Positions 56,412-64,000 of a DNA stretch of 64,000 bases are shown here, piece after piece (the first letter of the stretch is position 1; each line of letters starts with the position of its first letter). Below the pieces are notes generated by a model, which had not been told where the DNA came from, made no database searches, and saw only the letters and a list, made by a program, of their open reading frames with translations. Location: contig NZ_JAEMUI010000021.1 in the NCBI RefSeq assembly GCF_016461715.1, forward strand, positions 1-64,000, read 5' to 3'. This stretch comes from Marinomonas spartinae (GTDB lineage: Bacteria > Pseudomonadota > Gammaproteobacteria > Pseudomonadales > Marinomonadaceae). A program made the translations under genes and the position numbers.

Positions 56412-56445
56412 AAAAACCTTTGGTGGTTTTCACCAAAGGTTTTTA
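56412..56445 (+). terminator. Intra-operon terminator-like hairpin after binding protein
   Basis: AAAAACCTTTGGTG-GTTTT-CACCAAAGGTTTTT is a perfect stem ending in T residues, only 28 bp after the binding-protein stop and 29 bp before the permease start. It is probably a partial terminator or mRNA 3' stabiliser. Confidence 0.75.
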
Positions 56446-56473
56446 ATTTTCTAGCTTATTCTGAGATGTTTAT

Positions 56474-57163
56474 ATGATTGATCTTCATGGATTCGGTGAT
56501 CAGCTTTTACAAGGTGCATTGATAACCGTGGAGCTGGCAATGGCTTCTTTGGCTGTAGGCCTTGTTTTGGGCTTGTTAGGGGCAGCGGCCAAGCTGTCAT
56601 CCATTGCGCCATTACGTTGGCTTGCAACCATTTACACCACCATTGTCCGTGGTATTCCAGAGTTACTCACCGTATTGATTATTTACTTTGGGGCAACCAT
56701 TGTTTTGATGGCTATCGCTAGCCAGTTTGGTTACGACGACTATATTGAAGTTGGCCCCTTTGCGGCGGGTGTGACCGCTTTAGGTTTAACCTTTGGGGCT
56801 TATGCCACTGAAGTCTTTCGTGGTGCTCTGCAGTCGATTCCCAAAGGTCAGCACGAAGCTGCGACGGCGCTAGGTATGGGTGCGTTTAGAAAGTTCCAGC
56901 GAATTATCTTGCCGCAAGTATGGCGCGTTGCGTTACCTGGGTTGGGTAATTTGTTTTTGGTTTTGTTAAAGGATACGGCACTGGTATCGATTGTTGGCTT
57001 GGATGACATCATGCGGAAGGCCAATATTGCCGTGAGCAGTACTAAGCAGCCTTTTTTGTTTTACGCCACAGCAGCGGTCATGTATCTGCTACTGACCATT
57101 ATTTCAATGGTGGTTGTTACATGGTTAGAAAAACGCGCGAGTCGCGGCATGAGAAGAGGATAA
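56474..57163 (+). CDS. aotQ: Amino-acid ABC transporter permease (AotQ/HisQ type)
   Basis: A 229-residue permease with about five helices. It opens LHGFGDQLLQGALITVELAM and has the RGIPELLTVLIIYFGA segment and the coupling EAA loop IPKGQHEAATALGMGAFRKF. This is the HisQ/AotQ subunit type. Its stop is followed 3 bp later by the second permease. Confidence 0.9.
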   Translation: MIDLHGFGDQLLQGALITVELAMASLAVGLVLGLLGAAAKLSSIAPLRWLATIYTTIVRGIPELLTVLIIYFGATIVLMAIASQFGYDDYIEVGPFAAGVTALGLTFGAYATEVFRGALQSIPKGQHEAATALGMGAFRKFQRIILPQVWRVALPGLGNLFLVLLKDTALVSIVGLDDIMRKANIAVSSTKQPFLFYATAAVMYLLLTIISMVVVTWLEKRASRGMRRG

Positions 57164-57166
57164 ACG

Positions 57167-57877
57167 ATGGATTTTTCTGTGGTAGTCGAGTATTTCCCTC
57201 GTTTATTGGAAGGTGCTTGGGTCAGTGTGCAGTTGGTTGCATTGTCTGTTGTGTTGGGGGCGCTGGTCGCCTTACCGATCGCGCTGGCACGTATTTCTCA
57301 AAATTGGTGGATTAAAGGGTTCCCTTACGCTTATATCTTCTTTTTTCGCGGTACACCGCTGTTGGTACAGATTTTTTTGGTCTACTACGGTGCTTCACAA
57401 TTCGATGTGGTTCGTGAGAGTATTTTATGGCCAATACTTCGTGAGCCTTACTGGTGTGCCATTATCGCTTTTACCTTGAATACATCGGCGTATACCGCTG
57501 AAATCTTTCGTGGCGCAATTCAAGCGATTCCTGAAGGAGAAGTGGAAGCGTGTAAAGTGGTTGGGATGACAAAGGCTCAGATGTATCGTCGTGTCCTATT
57601 GCCGCGTGCATTTGGGATCGTTTTGCCTGCTTATGGTAATGAAATTATCTTAATGCTCAAAGGCAGTGCCTTAGCGAGTACCATTACGATACTGGATTTA
57701 ACGGGGATGGCGAGAACCATTATTGCTCGAACTTATACGCCGATTGAGATATTTCTCGCTGCGGGGGGGATTTATTTGGTTATCAGTATGGTGATTATTG
57801 CCATCTTCCGTCAGGTAGAGAAACGTCAAAACCGTTACCTTGGAACGGTGTCGATTAAGGTGCCAGATAAAGGTTAA
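57167..57877 (+). CDS. aotM: Amino-acid ABC transporter permease (AotM/HisM type)
   Basis: A 236-residue permease with about five helices. It carries FFFRGTPLLVQIFLVYYGAS and the coupling loop IPEGEVEACKVVGMTKAQMY, as in HisM/AotM subunits. It forms the heterodimer with the preceding permease. A terminator follows 28 bp later, ending the operon; no succinylglutamate-type gene (aotO) is inserted here as in P. aeruginosa. Confidence 0.9.
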   Translation: MDFSVVVEYFPRLLEGAWVSVQLVALSVVLGALVALPIALARISQNWWIKGFPYAYIFFFRGTPLLVQIFLVYYGASQFDVVRESILWPILREPYWCAIIAFTLNTSAYTAEIFRGAIQAIPEGEVEACKVVGMTKAQMYRRVLLPRAFGIVLPAYGNEIILMLKGSALASTITILDLTGMARTIIARTYTPIEIFLAAGGIYLVISMVIIAIFRQVEKRQNRYLGTVSIKVPDKG

Positions 57878-57905
57878 CATACAACGGGGAGGATGTTTTA
57901 AAATA

Positions 57906-57936
57906 TAAAAAGAGGCTTTATATGGCCTCTTTTTTA
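57906..57936 (+). terminator. Transporter operon terminator
   Basis: AAAAAGAGG pairs with CCTCTTTTTT across a CTTTATATGG loop, giving a T-tract of six. It ends the aot-type operon. Confidence 0.85.
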
Positions 57937-58007
57937 ACGTCAACAGTCTACAAACAACGCCTAAATAAGGCGCTGTTGCGAAAGGATGCTACCAGCAAAA
58001 GTTTGTA

Positions 58008-58370
<363 letters not shown>

Positions 58371-58468
58371 CTATACGCTAAAAGTAACACTCTCTTGTAA
58401 AAGTCGCCACTTGCACGTGAATTATGCGCTATATTAATTTTGCGGAGTTGGAATCAGAGGGGAGAGGT

Positions 58469-58840
58469 ATGCATGAATTAGAGGGCGTTATGGCGTTTGA
58501 GAGGGGGATAGATGGCTTTATCAAGCACATTCGCTCTGTTCTTTATGAGCGAGCGAATGTGCGATTGTCCCAGCACGCGACACCGCAAAATCTCGCTACG
58601 CTTTTTTTGCAGCAGGGTAAGTGTCCATTGCAGTTGCGTTTTGTTGTTCTAGCGGTAGACCATGATCAGTCTTTAGGGCGTTTATCTTGGCTGGATCAAA
58701 ATGGTTGTGATCATGTCTGCTGTTATGTGAATGAGTCGTTTCACTGTGTTGTACGTAAACGTAATGGTAAATGGAGTGAGCAAAAGCATAAGGTTGATGA
58801 TCTGTGCGCGCGTCGCTTATTGGATCTGCTTGCCGCCTGA
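58469..58840 (+). CDS. Protein of unknown function, 123 residues
   Basis: A soluble, mixed-charge protein with no recognised family. ATG at 58469 is preferred because GAGGGGAGAGGT lies just before it; ATG at 58424 is in frame without a site. The sequence has LRFVVLAVDHDQSLGRLSWL and a small cysteine group (CDHVCCYVNESFHCVV). It is divergent from glnB and stands alone, followed by a bidirectional terminator shared with hemE. Coding potential is supported by the good start and by lying between well-defined genes; the function is unknown. Confidence 0.55.
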   Translation: MHELEGVMAFERGIDGFIKHIRSVLYERANVRLSQHATPQNLATLFLQQGKCPLQLRFVVLAVDHDQSLGRLSWLDQNGCDHVCCYVNESFHCVVRKRNGKWSEQKHKVDDLCARRLLDLLAA

Positions 58841-58896
58841 TTGGACAAGGGTAAGTGGGTGGATCGAGGGGAAATTGAGTGAAAAGCAATAAGATA

Positions 58897-58937
58897 AAAT
58901 AGCCATCGTGTTGCTCAATAGGATGGCTATTTTTTTA
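58897..58937. terminator. Bidirectional terminator hemE/unknown gene
   Basis: AAATAGCCATC pairs perfectly with GATGGCTATTT around a 14-nt loop, with a T-tract on the right and an A-rich left flank. It separates the convergent unknown gene and hemE. Confidence 0.88.
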
Positions 58938-58968
58938 TAGGTGGCGTTAACTTGTTAGAATGCCTAAG

Positions 58969-60072
58969 TTAGTCCAAATTATTCAGAGCATCCAAATCTT
59001 CAGACAGCGGCTCGTGATATTTTCTGCCTAATTCGTGGACCGCATCAATCAGATACTTAGGATGATCTGGGTGAACAAATTGATGGATACCATGGCCAAG
59101 GTTAAAGACATGGCCTGTGCCGTGACCATAGCCAGATAATACCAATTCCACTTCCCGTTCAATGACATCTTTATCGGCGTATAAAACGCAAGGGTCAATA
59201 TTGCCTTGCAGCGCCACTTTGTCGCCCACTCGTGCACGGGCTTCGGCGATATCGGTTGTCCAGTCCAAGCCTAACGCATCGGGTCCGGTTGCCGCCATGT
59301 TTTCTAACCATTGTCCGCCATTTTTAGTGAACATGATCACTGGAATACGTCTGCCTTCGTGTTCACGAATCAAGCCGTCTAAGATCTGTTTCATGTAAAG
59401 CAAAGAAAACTGTTGGTACATCGGGCCACTTAGCGCGCCGCCCCAAGTATCAAAAATTTGTACTGCTTGTGCACCCGCTTTGATCTGGCCATTCAAATAA
59501 GCGGTCACGGATTGGGCAAGTTTGTCCAGCAAGCCATGCAGTACCTCTGGGTTTTGGTACATCATGCCTTTGATATGGCGAAAATCTTTGCTGGAGCCTC
59601 CTTCTACCATATAGGTTGCCAGTGTCCATGGGCTCCCAGAAAAGCCAATCAGCGGCACATGGCCATTTAAAGCGTGACGAATGGTGGAGACGGCTTTCAT
59701 GACGTAATCTAGGTCATCCGCTGAAGTAACGGGAAGCGCTTCCATGTCCGCTTGAGAGCGAATGGTATGCTTGAATTTTGGGCCTTCACCTGTTTCAAAA
59801 TATAGCCCTAACCCCATGGCATCAGGAATGGTTAAAATGTCTGAAAACAAAATCGCGGCGTCTAGATCATAGCGCTCCAAAGGCTGTAATGTCACTTCAC
59901 AGGCAAAAGCGTCATTTTTGCATAGACTTAAAAAGTCGCCTGCTGTGGCCCTGCTTGCACGGTATTCTGGGAGATAGCGGCCAGCTTGGCGCATCATCCA
60001 GACGGGGGTGGTATCGACCGGCTGTTTGAGTAGGGCGCGTAAAAAGCGATCATTTTTAAGCTCAGGAAACAT
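58969..60072 (-). CDS. hemE: Uroporphyrinogen decarboxylase
   Basis: A 367-residue enzyme converting uroporphyrinogen III to coproporphyrinogen III in heme synthesis. It shows the family signature [20 protein letters not shown], the active-site [40 protein letters not shown] and [12 protein letters not shown]. It is slightly longer than E. coli HemE (354). A single leftward gene with a terminator downstream. Confidence 0.97.
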   Translation of the reverse strand: MFPELKNDRFLRALLKQPVDTTPVWMMRQAGRYLPEYRASRATAGDFLSLCKNDAFACEVTLQPLERYDLDAAILFSDILTIPDAMGLGLYFETGEGPKFKHTIRSQADMEALPVTSADDLDYVMKAVSTIRHALNGHVPLIGFSGSPWTLATYMVEGGSSKDFRHIKGMMYQNPEVLHGLLDKLAQSVTAYLNGQIKAGAQAVQIFDTWGGALSGPMYQQFSLLYMKQILDGLIREHEGRRIPVIMFTKNGGQWLENMAATGPDALGLDWTTDIAEARARVGDKVALQGNIDPCVLYADKDVIEREVELVLSGYGHGTGHVFNLGHGIHQFVHPDHPKYLIDAVHELGRKYHEPLSEDLDALNNLD

Positions 60073-60200
60073 TCAGACTCTCCACTGGAAATTGTAAGTT
60101 GTATCATTTTACCTAAGTTGATTTAGAAAAGCAGATTCAATAAACCTAATTTATGCCAAATAGTCGGATAAAGACTAATTGCATTGATTTATCGCATGCA

Positions 60201-61046
60201 TTAGTCGCCTACATAACGTCTCAAACTGTGGATTTGTACTCGCTGTAAAGCGTGTTGAATATCACCTGATTGATGTAAGTCTTTGAGTACGCTAGGAAAC
60301 ACGGCTTTGACTTGTTTTACCGTCATGCCAGGTTTTAGATGAGGGGAATAAAGGGCTTTTAGCAGAATGTAATCTAATGGACTGAGATAGGTATCGATAC
60401 TGTGATCGTTAAAGACCGAGGGGAAAACCTCATCGGAATCGTTTGGTAGACCAAGTAGTTGAGTAATTTCTTCGACGACGCAGTCTAATAAGCGTGCTTT
60501 CTCGCGGGCATAATCCACGGGAATAATAATGATGCCGCTGGTGATTTCATGGCGTTGATTGATGCGAAAATTACCTAAGCAGACAGCTTCGTTAAGCGCT
60601 TTGCGTATTTTATCTGGATCACCAATGTATTGGCGGACTTTGTCTTCAATGTTTTTGTATCGAGTAAAAATGACAAGGATGCCCGCTCCCTTTGCTTGCT
60701 TGGTAAAATAGATGTGCATTCCTGAAATATAGGCAAGGTGGCGCATTTGAACCGTGAGTAGGTCAAGCTGTAGCTTTGCATCGCCAGTGTCGCTTTCAAA
60801 ATAAACAGAAATCGGTTTTTCCCAACGCACCAATTTAGGGTGTTTGGTTTCCTTATATTCTCGCTCAAGGGCGATCTTGATAAAGCTCTGCGTTATGTAG
60901 GCGTCATTTTGCCAGCGTTCTTGAGCGACGGCGGGCAGGCCAAAAAAAGTTAAGAAAACACTCAAATAGGCATTTTTAATGAGTGTTTTTCCTAGGAAGG
61001 ATTTATTCTGGATCACTCGACGATGGGGCGGTGAGTTGATTGGCAT
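60201..61046 (-). CDS. DUF2927-type secreted protein
   Basis: A 281-residue protein of the DUF2927 type, judged from the CVVEEITQLLGLPNDSDEVF and PSVFNDHS segments. These recall an M43-like metallopeptidase region but lack a HExxH motif. A signal-like segment lies at residues 22-41 (LIKNAYLSVFLTFFGLPAVA), so the first 20 residues may not be translated. ATG at 61046 has no ribosome-binding site and overlaps the NUDIX gene by 44 bp. A non-standard ATT start after AGGAAAAACACTC, near 60983, is possible. The function is unknown; it is translationally linked to the NUDIX gene. Confidence 0.7.
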   Translation of the reverse strand: MPINSPPHRRVIQNKSFLGKTLIKNAYLSVFLTFFGLPAVAQERWQNDAYITQSFIKIALEREYKETKHPKLVRWEKPISVYFESDTGDAKLQLDLLTVQMRHLAYISGMHIYFTKQAKGAGILVIFTRYKNIEDKVRQYIGDPDKIRKALNEAVCLGNFRINQRHEITSGIIIIPVDYAREKARLLDCVVEEITQLLGLPNDSDEVFPSVFNDHSIDTYLSPLDYILLKALYSPHLKPGMTVKQVKAVFPSVLKDLHQSGDIQHALQRVQIHSLRRYVGD

Positions 61047-61539
61047 AATGATATAAAGCGTCCAATGAATCCGGTGTAAAGGGCAATTGCTTATGATTGT
61101 TCAATACCTCATCGACACTCATTTCGTGCACGGAAGCCACTTCTTTGGCTTGTAATACCAGCGGACCGTGAATACTTTCATCGTAGCAACAGCTGTAAAT
61201 TTTCCCCCAAATTTTGAAGCCTGTGCCTTCCGTGTAAAAAATGCCATGGGAGGTAAGGTCAGCGTCAAAGCCCATTTCTTCTTTTAGTTCGCGATGAGCG
61301 GACTCGATATAGGATTCCCCTGTTTCGACCACTCCACCTGTTGCGACACCATAAAAACCGGGGCAAAAGGCCTTATTATCTGTGCGTTTTTGAATGAGTA
61401 AATTGCCCTTGGTATTAAAAACAAGGATATAGGTAACACGGTGGTAATCTTCACCAAATTTCATTAAACGGCGCGCAACTTCGCCAATAACCGTGTTGTT
61501 TTTATCAACAAGTGTAATGATTTCATCGGTGGCAGACAT
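61003..61539 (-). CDS. NUDIX hydrolase, YfcD-like
   Basis: A 178-residue NUDIX protein. The full NUDIX box is present: GVVETGESYIESAHRELKEE followed by MGF. The N-terminal EIITLVDKNNTVIGEVARR resembles the isopentenyl-diphosphate isomerase/YfcD group. ATG at 61539 follows TGAGAGCCTT; the frame extends upstream without a site. It probably hydrolyses a nucleoside diphosphate derivative, substrate unknown. It overlaps the downstream DUF2927 gene. Confidence 0.85.
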   Translation of the reverse strand: MSATDEIITLVDKNNTVIGEVARRLMKFGEDYHRVTYILVFNTKGNLLIQKRTDNKAFCPGFYGVATGGVVETGESYIESAHRELKEEMGFDADLTSHGIFYTEGTGFKIWGKIYSCCYDESIHGPLVLQAKEVASVHEMSVDEVLNNHKQLPFTPDSLDALYHYANQLTAPSSSDPE

Positions 61540-61788
61540 AAGGCTCTCAGGTAATAAAGTGAATTGGCTATTAAAAAGCACACCTGTTAAAGGGTATCGG
61601 CATTTGACGTGAAAGAAAAGCATTTGCAGGAAAAGTACTGGAATGAAACGGGATAATCATCTCAAGTTGGAAAAAGACGTGTCTTTTTGAGAGAAAGACT
61701 CAGTACAGATCTTGTAATGGTTGAGTCATGAATTAAGAAAGCCTTATCATAGCGATGTAAGCATTGTGCTTAGAAACCTTTAATCATT

Positions 61789-62859
61789 ATGGGACATGAT
61801 ACTGTGCAGATTTCTGATAACGATATTTTAGCCCTGACGCTGTCTAATCCAACGCATCTCGATCCGTTTGAATTTACTTTTCCTGGAGGAGTTGGGTTTG
61901 TTGTGGATACAGGGATTTTTCGTTTTGAACCGATGTCTACTCGGTTATCTCATGATCCAGTGAGCTTAGTTTTGTCAGTAGGGATTCATGGCAATGAAAC
62001 GGGGCCGATAGAGTTGGTAAATCAACTGGTAAAAGACATTTTGTTGGGTAATTTGTCTTTAGCAATACGTCTATTGGTGGTGATTGGTAATCCGGTGTCT
62101 GCTAATCAAGCTACCCGCTTTTGTGAAGTGAATTTAAACCGTTTGTTTAATGGTGCTTGGCAACCATATTTAACGAATGAAGGAGCCGGGCTTGGACTTA
62201 ATGAAGCCCGCCGGGCAGAGCAACTAGAAAAGGCCGTGAGCGATTTTTATGGGCAAGACTCTCATGGCACATTACGATTACATTACGATCTACACACCGC
62301 CATCCGTGGCTCTAAATACGAAAAATTTGCAGTGCATCCCTTTCTAGAAGAGCCCGTCTATCAGCATGCTCAGTTTGGATTCTTAGTTGCCTCAGGGATT
62401 GAAGCGGTCCTTTTGTCGCACCAGCCAACCACCACCTTTTCTTATTATTCCTATGCCGCCCACCGTGCCAATAGCTTTACGATTGAGTTAGGTAAAGTGC
62501 ATCCCTTTGGTGAAAATGACTTGTCGAGTTTTACACAAATACAAAAGGCGCTAATCATCCTGCTAGAAAACGCGACGTTAGCACAGGGGGATTTATCGTC
62601 GATTCAGGTCTTTGCCGTTCAAGACGCTTTGGTAAAAAATGCTGATGATTATCAGCTGACCATTGCAGAAGATGAGGAAAACTTCACTGATTTTGATGAA
62701 GGCTATGAGTTGGCGACTTCTTCAGCTGGTGGCTATCGTATTGCGAAAACAGGTGATGCCATTGTGTTTCCTAATGCCGGGGTGCCGATTGGCCAGAGAG
62801 CTGGCTTGGTTGTGCGTCCCATTGCTATTAATTCTTTAGCGTTTGAATTAACCTCCTAA
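61789..62859 (+). CDS. astE: Succinylglutamate desuccinylase AstE
   Basis: A 356-residue zinc carboxypeptidase-fold enzyme, the last step of the arginine succinyltransferase pathway (succinylglutamate to glutamate and succinate). Zinc and substrate motifs are LSVGIHGNETGPIELVNQLV, NLNRLFNGAW, LHYDLHTAIRGSKYEKFAVH and TFSYYSYAAHRANSFTIELG. The C-terminal 70 residues form a beta-rich domain. It stands apart from astC, astA, astD and astB, while the argD/astC-like gene lies 14 kb away. Glutamate made here would feed GdhB. Confidence 0.9.
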   Translation: MGHDTVQISDNDILALTLSNPTHLDPFEFTFPGGVGFVVDTGIFRFEPMSTRLSHDPVSLVLSVGIHGNETGPIELVNQLVKDILLGNLSLAIRLLVVIGNPVSANQATRFCEVNLNRLFNGAWQPYLTNEGAGLGLNEARRAEQLEKAVSDFYGQDSHGTLRLHYDLHTAIRGSKYEKFAVHPFLEEPVYQHAQFGFLVASGIEAVLLSHQPTTTFSYYSYAAHRANSFTIELGKVHPFGENDLSSFTQIQKALIILLENATLAQGDLSSIQVFAVQDALVKNADDYQLTIAEDEENFTDFDEGYELATSSAGGYRIAKTGDAIVFPNAGVPIGQRAGLVVRPIAINSLAFELTS

Positions 62860-62936
62860 TACTATTTTTGTCATTTTGATGGAATAGGTTATAGCACAGG
62901 GATGTGACTTGAAAATCACCATTCTTTACTATATTG

Positions 62937-62952
62937 TTACGTTATAACGTAA
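62937..62952. promoter_or_regulatory. Zur-like palindrome upstream of znuA
   Basis: TTACGTTATAACGTAA is a perfect 16-bp palindrome with the GTTATAAC core seen in Zur boxes, 28 bp before the znuA ATG. Zinc-dependent repression is expected. The call rests on the palindrome and the gene it precedes. Confidence 0.65.
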
Positions 62953-62980
62953 TTTATATCTAGTAGGACTGAGGTAAGTG

Positions 62981-63952
62981 ATGAATAAGCTATTGATGGC
63001 GCTTAGTGTATCGATGTTATCGCCTATGGTGTTGGCGAAACCAACGGTCGTGACCAGTATTAAGCCTGTGTCCATGGTGGTGGCAGCCATTGCAGGGGAT
63101 CGTGCGAATATTGAACAAATTGTCTCTAGTACCGCCTCCCCCCATGATTTTGCCATGCGCCCCTCTGATTTACGTAAAATAGGTCAAGCGGATGTGGTGG
63201 TTTGGGTCGGTGAGTCTCTAGAACGTTTTCTGGAAAAACCGTTGGAAAATGTAGGTAAAGAAAAATCTTCCATTGAATGGTTAACCTTGAATGGTATGAC
63301 GCTTGAGAACTTTGCCAAAGACCATGATCATGGTGACGAAGAAGATCATGAACATATGGAAGAGGTTGATCACCATGAGGACGATCATCATGATGAAGAC
63401 CACGGGGAGCACCACCACGATGAAGGCCATCATCATGAAGGGGTGAATCCTCATGTCTGGATGTCGCCCAATAATGCCAAAGTGTTAGCAGAAGCTGTGA
63501 CAAAACGTTTGTCTAAGTTGGATGCCACTAATGCCAGTTACTATCAGGCTAATTTACAGGCCTTTGAAACCAAGCTAGCGGCGACGGATGCGCAAATTAA
63601 AAAAGCCATGCAAGCCGTTCATGGCGTGCCTTACATCGTTTTCCACGATGGCTATGGGTATTTTGAACATCATTATGGATTGAATCATGCCGGCGCCATT
63701 ACGGTTAGCCCTGAACGTCAGCCTAGCGCGAAAAAAGTGGCGGAGTTGCGTGAAGAAATCACCGAGCATAAGGTGAAATGTGTGTTCAGTGAGCCACAAT
63801 TTAGCCCCGCTATTGTGAAGACCTTGCTAAGTGGTACTAAGGTTAATACGGCAGTGTTGGATCCGCTGGGTTCAGATATTAAATTAAGCCCAAATGCCTA
63901 TTTTGATTTCTTAAAATCGCTGAGTCATCAGTTTTCAAGTTGCCTTAAATAA
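62981..63952 (+). CDS. znuA: Zinc ABC transporter binding protein ZnuA
   Basis: A 323-residue periplasmic zinc-binding protein. The signal peptide is about residues 1-20 (LLMALSVSMLSPMVLA). The mature start is KPTVVTSIKPVSMVVAAIAG, with a metal His in SPHDFAMRPSDL. A long His/Asp/Glu-rich loop (about residues 115-153, KDHDHGDEEDHEHMEEVDHH and similar) is followed by GVNPHVWMSPNNA and VFHDGYGYFEHHYGL. ATG at 62981 is preceded by GAGGTAAGTG; a GTG one codon before is less likely. znuC, znuB and zur are not visible before the window end. Confidence 0.94.
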   Translation: MNKLLMALSVSMLSPMVLAKPTVVTSIKPVSMVVAAIAGDRANIEQIVSSTASPHDFAMRPSDLRKIGQADVVVWVGESLERFLEKPLENVGKEKSSIEWLTLNGMTLENFAKDHDHGDEEDHEHMEEVDHHEDDHHDEDHGEHHHDEGHHHEGVNPHVWMSPNNAKVLAEAVTKRLSKLDATNASYYQANLQAFETKLAATDAQIKKAMQAVHGVPYIVFHDGYGYFEHHYGLNHAGAITVSPERQPSAKKVAELREEITEHKVKCVFSEPQFSPAIVKTLLSGTKVNTAVLDPLGSDIKLSPNAYFDFLKSLSHQFSSCLK

Positions 63953-64000
63953 AAGGTGCTTGGGGGGTGATGAATAGACGAATTTCTTGATATCGCTCTA

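Overview
The window is about 64 kb of gammaproteobacterial chromosome. The gene content and orders (rpoE-rseA-rseB-rseC-degP next to nadB, ygiF-glnE, sdhE-ygfX, hexR with edd and gap, and an ArgR-type AraC regulator beside arginine transport genes) fit a marine Oceanospirillales bacterium, most likely Marinomonas or a close relative. This is inferred from gene content, not from a database match. No tRNA, rRNA, CRISPR array, prophage or intact insertion sequence was seen. Most of the window is dense, ordinary core and metabolic sequence.

Layout. (1) 1-2.75 kb is the only accessory-looking stretch. It holds a small basic protein with a hairpin inside its own coding region, a dispersed-repeat-like hairpin, a decayed gene tail, a MarR/membrane-protein divergent pair with overlapping promoters and a palindromic operator, and a truncated methyltransferase followed by a sequence resembling an integron attC site of the Vibrio VCR type. 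(2) 2.75-8 kb: LysR and EamA divergent pair, an MFS transporter, purEK. (3) 8-16.6 kb: central carbon metabolism (mgsA, pyk, gap, edd) with HexR-like operators in the gap-edd intergenic region, putP, and hexR itself. (4) 16.6-19.2 kb: a phosphotransferase, ung, ygfZ. (5) 19.5-28.5 kb: a polyol (mannitol/sorbitol/arabitol) locus with an ABC transporter, mannitol dehydrogenase, a SmoS-like sorbitol dehydrogenase, an MtlR-type AraC regulator and a convergent xylulokinase. Two intergenic regions there share a CCTAGG/CCTAGTG motif pair. (6) 28.8-35.7 kb: sdhE-ygfX, nadB, and the sigma-E envelope-stress operon with degP/mucD. (7) 36-44.7 kb: amino-acid symporter, argE-argA, CYTH triphosphatase, glnE, and a small YjfB-like protein. 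(8) 44.8-57.9 kb: SbmA-like transporter, PhzF, and an arginine/glutamate cluster (argD/astC, the 1607-residue NAD-glutamate dehydrogenase, a GATase1-AraC regulator, and an ABC transporter of the Aot/His type). (9) 58-64 kb: P-II protein, an unknown small protein, hemE, a NUDIX and DUF2927 pair, astE, and znuA behind a Zur-like palindrome.

How it works together. Sugars and polyols taken up by the mtl/smo system become fructose or xylulose. The Entner-Doudoroff enzyme Edd and the lower-glycolysis enzymes Gap and Pyk are probably coordinated by HexR. Arginine is both synthesised (ArgA, ArgE, ArgD) and catabolised (transporter, AstE, probable AstC activity, GdhB), with nitrogen status sensed by P-II and GlnE. 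A TGTCGC-N8-AA sequence upstream of gdhB matches the published Pseudomonas ArgR half-site, which supports control by the neighbouring AraC-type regulator.
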